From assembly GCA_902782505.1 (NCBI GenBank), contig CACZNO010000191.1, forward strand, positions 1 to 6,406: a DNA stretch of 6,406 bases, given 5' to 3'. A model generated the notes under the pieces. The model saw only the letters and a list, made by a program, of their open reading frames with translations, searched no databases and was not told where the DNA came from. The DNA comes from an uncultured Erysipelotrichaceae bacterium. GTDB lineage: Bacteria > Bacillota_I > Bacilli_A > Erysipelotrichales > Erysipelotrichaceae. This document shows positions 5,169 to 6,406 of this stretch, piece after piece (the first letter of the stretch is position 1; the number at the start of each line of letters is the position of its first letter). The position numbers and the translations under genes were made by a program.

Positions 5169-6023
5169 ATGGCAGATACCCAGATTGCGATACGGCGCCG
5201 TATCCGTTCCGTCAACAATACCCTGCAGATCACCCGGGCGATGGAACTGGTTGCGACCAGTAAACTCCAGCGCCAGAAAAACCGGATGCTGAAGGGAAAG
5301 GTGTACGCGGATACCCTGCGCGAAATGATCGGAAAGGCATTGAGTTCTCTGGACGCGATGCCGGAAAAACCCGTTTCTCCGTATTTGGAGAAAAGGGATT
5401 TTGACCGACCGCTCGTGATCGTAATCGGAAGCGACGAAGGAATGTGCGGCGCGTTCAATTCCAATCTGGAGAAATTTGTTCTGGCCAATGTGAGACCGGA
5501 AGACCGGCTGGTTCTTTGCGGCGATAAAGTAATCCGGGCGGCGGAACGGAACAAATTGCAGGCCTACACGGTCTATCATGATTTCTCCCACGCGGATGAA
5601 ACGCTGATCCGGCATATCGGGGAGGAAGCGCTGAAAATGTTCCGGGAACATGAGATCTCGGAGATCCGGGTCATTTATGTGGAGTACATCAACGCCGCGT
5701 CATTCGAACCGACGATGACGTGCTTATTACCGATCGAACGGGATCATTTCTCGCAAGAGGAACCCCCGGAGATCCTGTTTGAACCGGACGCGGAAGGCAT
5801 CGTGAACGAATTGATTCCGATGTATGTCCGCAATGTGTTCTACAGTCTGGTGTTACGTTCCAAGACCAGTGAATACGCGTCGCGAAGACTGGCCATGGAA
5901 ACCGCGAGCGACAACGCGGTGGAATTGAAAGAAGAATTGACATTGTCGTACAACAAAGCCCGTCAGGCCGCGATTACGCAGGAAATCACGGAAATCTCCG
6001 TGAGCGGCATGAGCCGGGAGTAA
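5169..6023 (+). CDS. atpG: F-type ATP synthase subunit gamma
   Basis: This is the central shaft, which turns with the c-ring inside the alpha3beta3 head. The 284-residue length is normal. The N-terminal helix carries the conserved IRRRIRSVNNTLQITRAMEL (residues 8-27), running on to VATSKL. The globular part has SDEGMCGAFNSN at 88-99, where most relatives have a basic residue and Leu in SD-R-GLCGGFN; Glu90 and Met92 replace them here. The C-terminal helix ends with YNKARQAAITQEITEI (261-276), the part that inserts into the head. The ATG at 5169 is 2 bp after the atpA stop and uses GAGGAA (5155-5160), which lies inside the end of atpA. No redox-switch insertion of the chloroplast type is visible. 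Confidence 0.97.
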   Translation: MADTQIAIRRRIRSVNNTLQITRAMELVATSKLQRQKNRMLKGKVYADTLREMIGKALSSLDAMPEKPVSPYLEKRDFDRPLVIVIGSDEGMCGAFNSNLEKFVLANVRPEDRLVLCGDKVIRAAERNKLQAYTVYHDFSHADETLIRHIGEEALKMFREHEISEIRVIYVEYINAASFEPTMTCLLPIERDHFSQEEPPEILFEPDAEGIVNELIPMYVRNVFYSLVLRSKTSEYASRRLAMETASDNAVELKEELTLSYNKARQAAITQEITEISVSGMSRE

Positions 6024-6028
6024 GGAGG
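6023..6028 (+). promoter_or_regulatory. Strong ribosome binding site of atpD
   Basis: AGGAGG (within AAGGAGGA) overlaps the last base of the atpG stop codon. It is 7 bases from the first ATG (6036) and 10 from the second (6039) of an ATGATG doublet, so 6036 is preferred. Confidence 0.8.
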
Positions 6029-6035
6029 AATCCCT

Positions 6036-6406
6036 ATGATGAATCAAGGAACAGTAGTACAGATTATCGGACCGGTCGTAGATATCCGGTTTCCTGCGGG
6101 AAGATTGCCGAAACTTTATAATGCGATCGAAATTCCGTTATTGGATAAAAAAGTCATCGTGGAAGCCGCGAATGATATCGGAGACGACCGCGTTCGCTGT
6201 ATCGCGATGTCGCCGACCGACGGCATGATGCGCGGAATGCCTGCGTACGATACCGGATCGCCGATCACGGTTCCGGTCGGAAAGAAAGTGCTCGGGCGTA
6301 TGTTCAACGTTTTAGGCGAACCGATCGATAACCAGGGAGACATCGAGGCTTCCGTTCCGCGTAACCCGATCATCCGTGAAGCGCCGAAGTTTGAAGATCA
6401 GGTGGT
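6036..6406 (+). CDS. atpD: F-type ATP synthase subunit beta, N-terminal part (runs off the edge)
   Basis: The open frame of 123 codons continues past the right edge. It encodes the beginning of the catalytic subunit, which makes or splits ATP at three sites in the head. The beta-barrel domain is clear: GTVVQIIGPVVDIRFPAG at residues 5-22, then VRCIAMSPTDGMMRGM at 53-68. The link to the nucleotide domain follows (VLGRMFNVLGEPID, 85-98), then RNPIIREAPKFEDQ. The family usually has TDGL-x-RG; Met64 and Met65 here are a mild variation. The P-loop and catalytic glutamate lie outside the window. The start at 6036 rather than 6039 is chosen by distance from the AGGAGG, and either would give almost the same protein. 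It begins 12 bp after atpG, and atpC probably follows. Confidence 0.96.
   Translation, partial: MMNQGTVVQIIGPVVDIRFPAGRLPKLYNAIEIPLLDKKVIVEAANDIGDDRVRCIAMSPTDGMMRGMPAYDTGSPITVPVGKKVLGRMFNVLGEPIDNQGDIEASVPRNPIIREAPKFEDQV

Noticed and set aside
5007..5651. 214-codon frame on the minus strand opposite atpA/atpG
   Set aside because: It spans the junction of two certain genes in antisense and its composition mirrors their codons; nothing supports expression.

Overview
The window holds the start and most of an F-type ATP synthase locus, all on the + strand. It opens with the last 54 codons of a tsaC/ywlC-type gene (tRNA threonylcarbamoyladenosine synthesis). Next comes upp (uracil phosphoribosyltransferase), then two small membrane-protein genes of the AtpZ and AtpI families, a 297-bp non-coding spacer, and then atpB-atpE-atpF-atpH-atpA-atpG. 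The first 123 codons of atpD run off the right edge. The gene order (a, c, b, delta, alpha, gamma, beta) is the classical bacterial atp order; atpC is presumably just outside. The tsaC / upp / atp neighbourhood, the strong purine-rich Shine-Dalgarno sequences and the protein sequences suggest a member of the Bacillota (Firmicutes), probably an anaerobe, with mid-range GC. Erysipelotrichia or Clostridia are possible, but I cannot fix the lineage by eye.

Layout: upp has a strong RBS, and the atpZ start codon follows the upp stop with no gap (TAAATG). atpZ overlaps atpI by 11 bp, so upp-atpZ-atpI look like one transcription and translation unit. Right after atpI lies a convincing Rho-independent terminator (about 1364-1400). 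The spacer carries a good extended -10 promoter (TTGAGT-17-TGCTAAAAT) ending 24 bp before the atpB start, a second possible promoter at 1562-1588, and a cluster of GTCA/TGAC motifs. The structural genes atpB onward therefore appear to form a separately promoted operon, with the assembly-type genes atpZ and atpI left on the upp transcript.

Together the genes encode the membrane rotor/stator (a, c, b) and the catalytic head and stalk (delta, alpha, gamma, beta) of the enzyme that couples ion flow to ATP synthesis or hydrolysis. The main biological observation is that the c subunit carries Na+-type ligand positions (Q25, V56, E58, T59, Y63, aligned with Ilyobacter tartaricus Q32, V63, E65, S66, Y70). 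The coupling ion may therefore be Na+ rather than H+. Its glycine motif in helix 1 is altered, which bears on ring size. No mobile element, CRISPR, RNA gene or defence-like system is visible. This is mostly an ordinary housekeeping region, with an unusual split of the operon and a few residue-level oddities.
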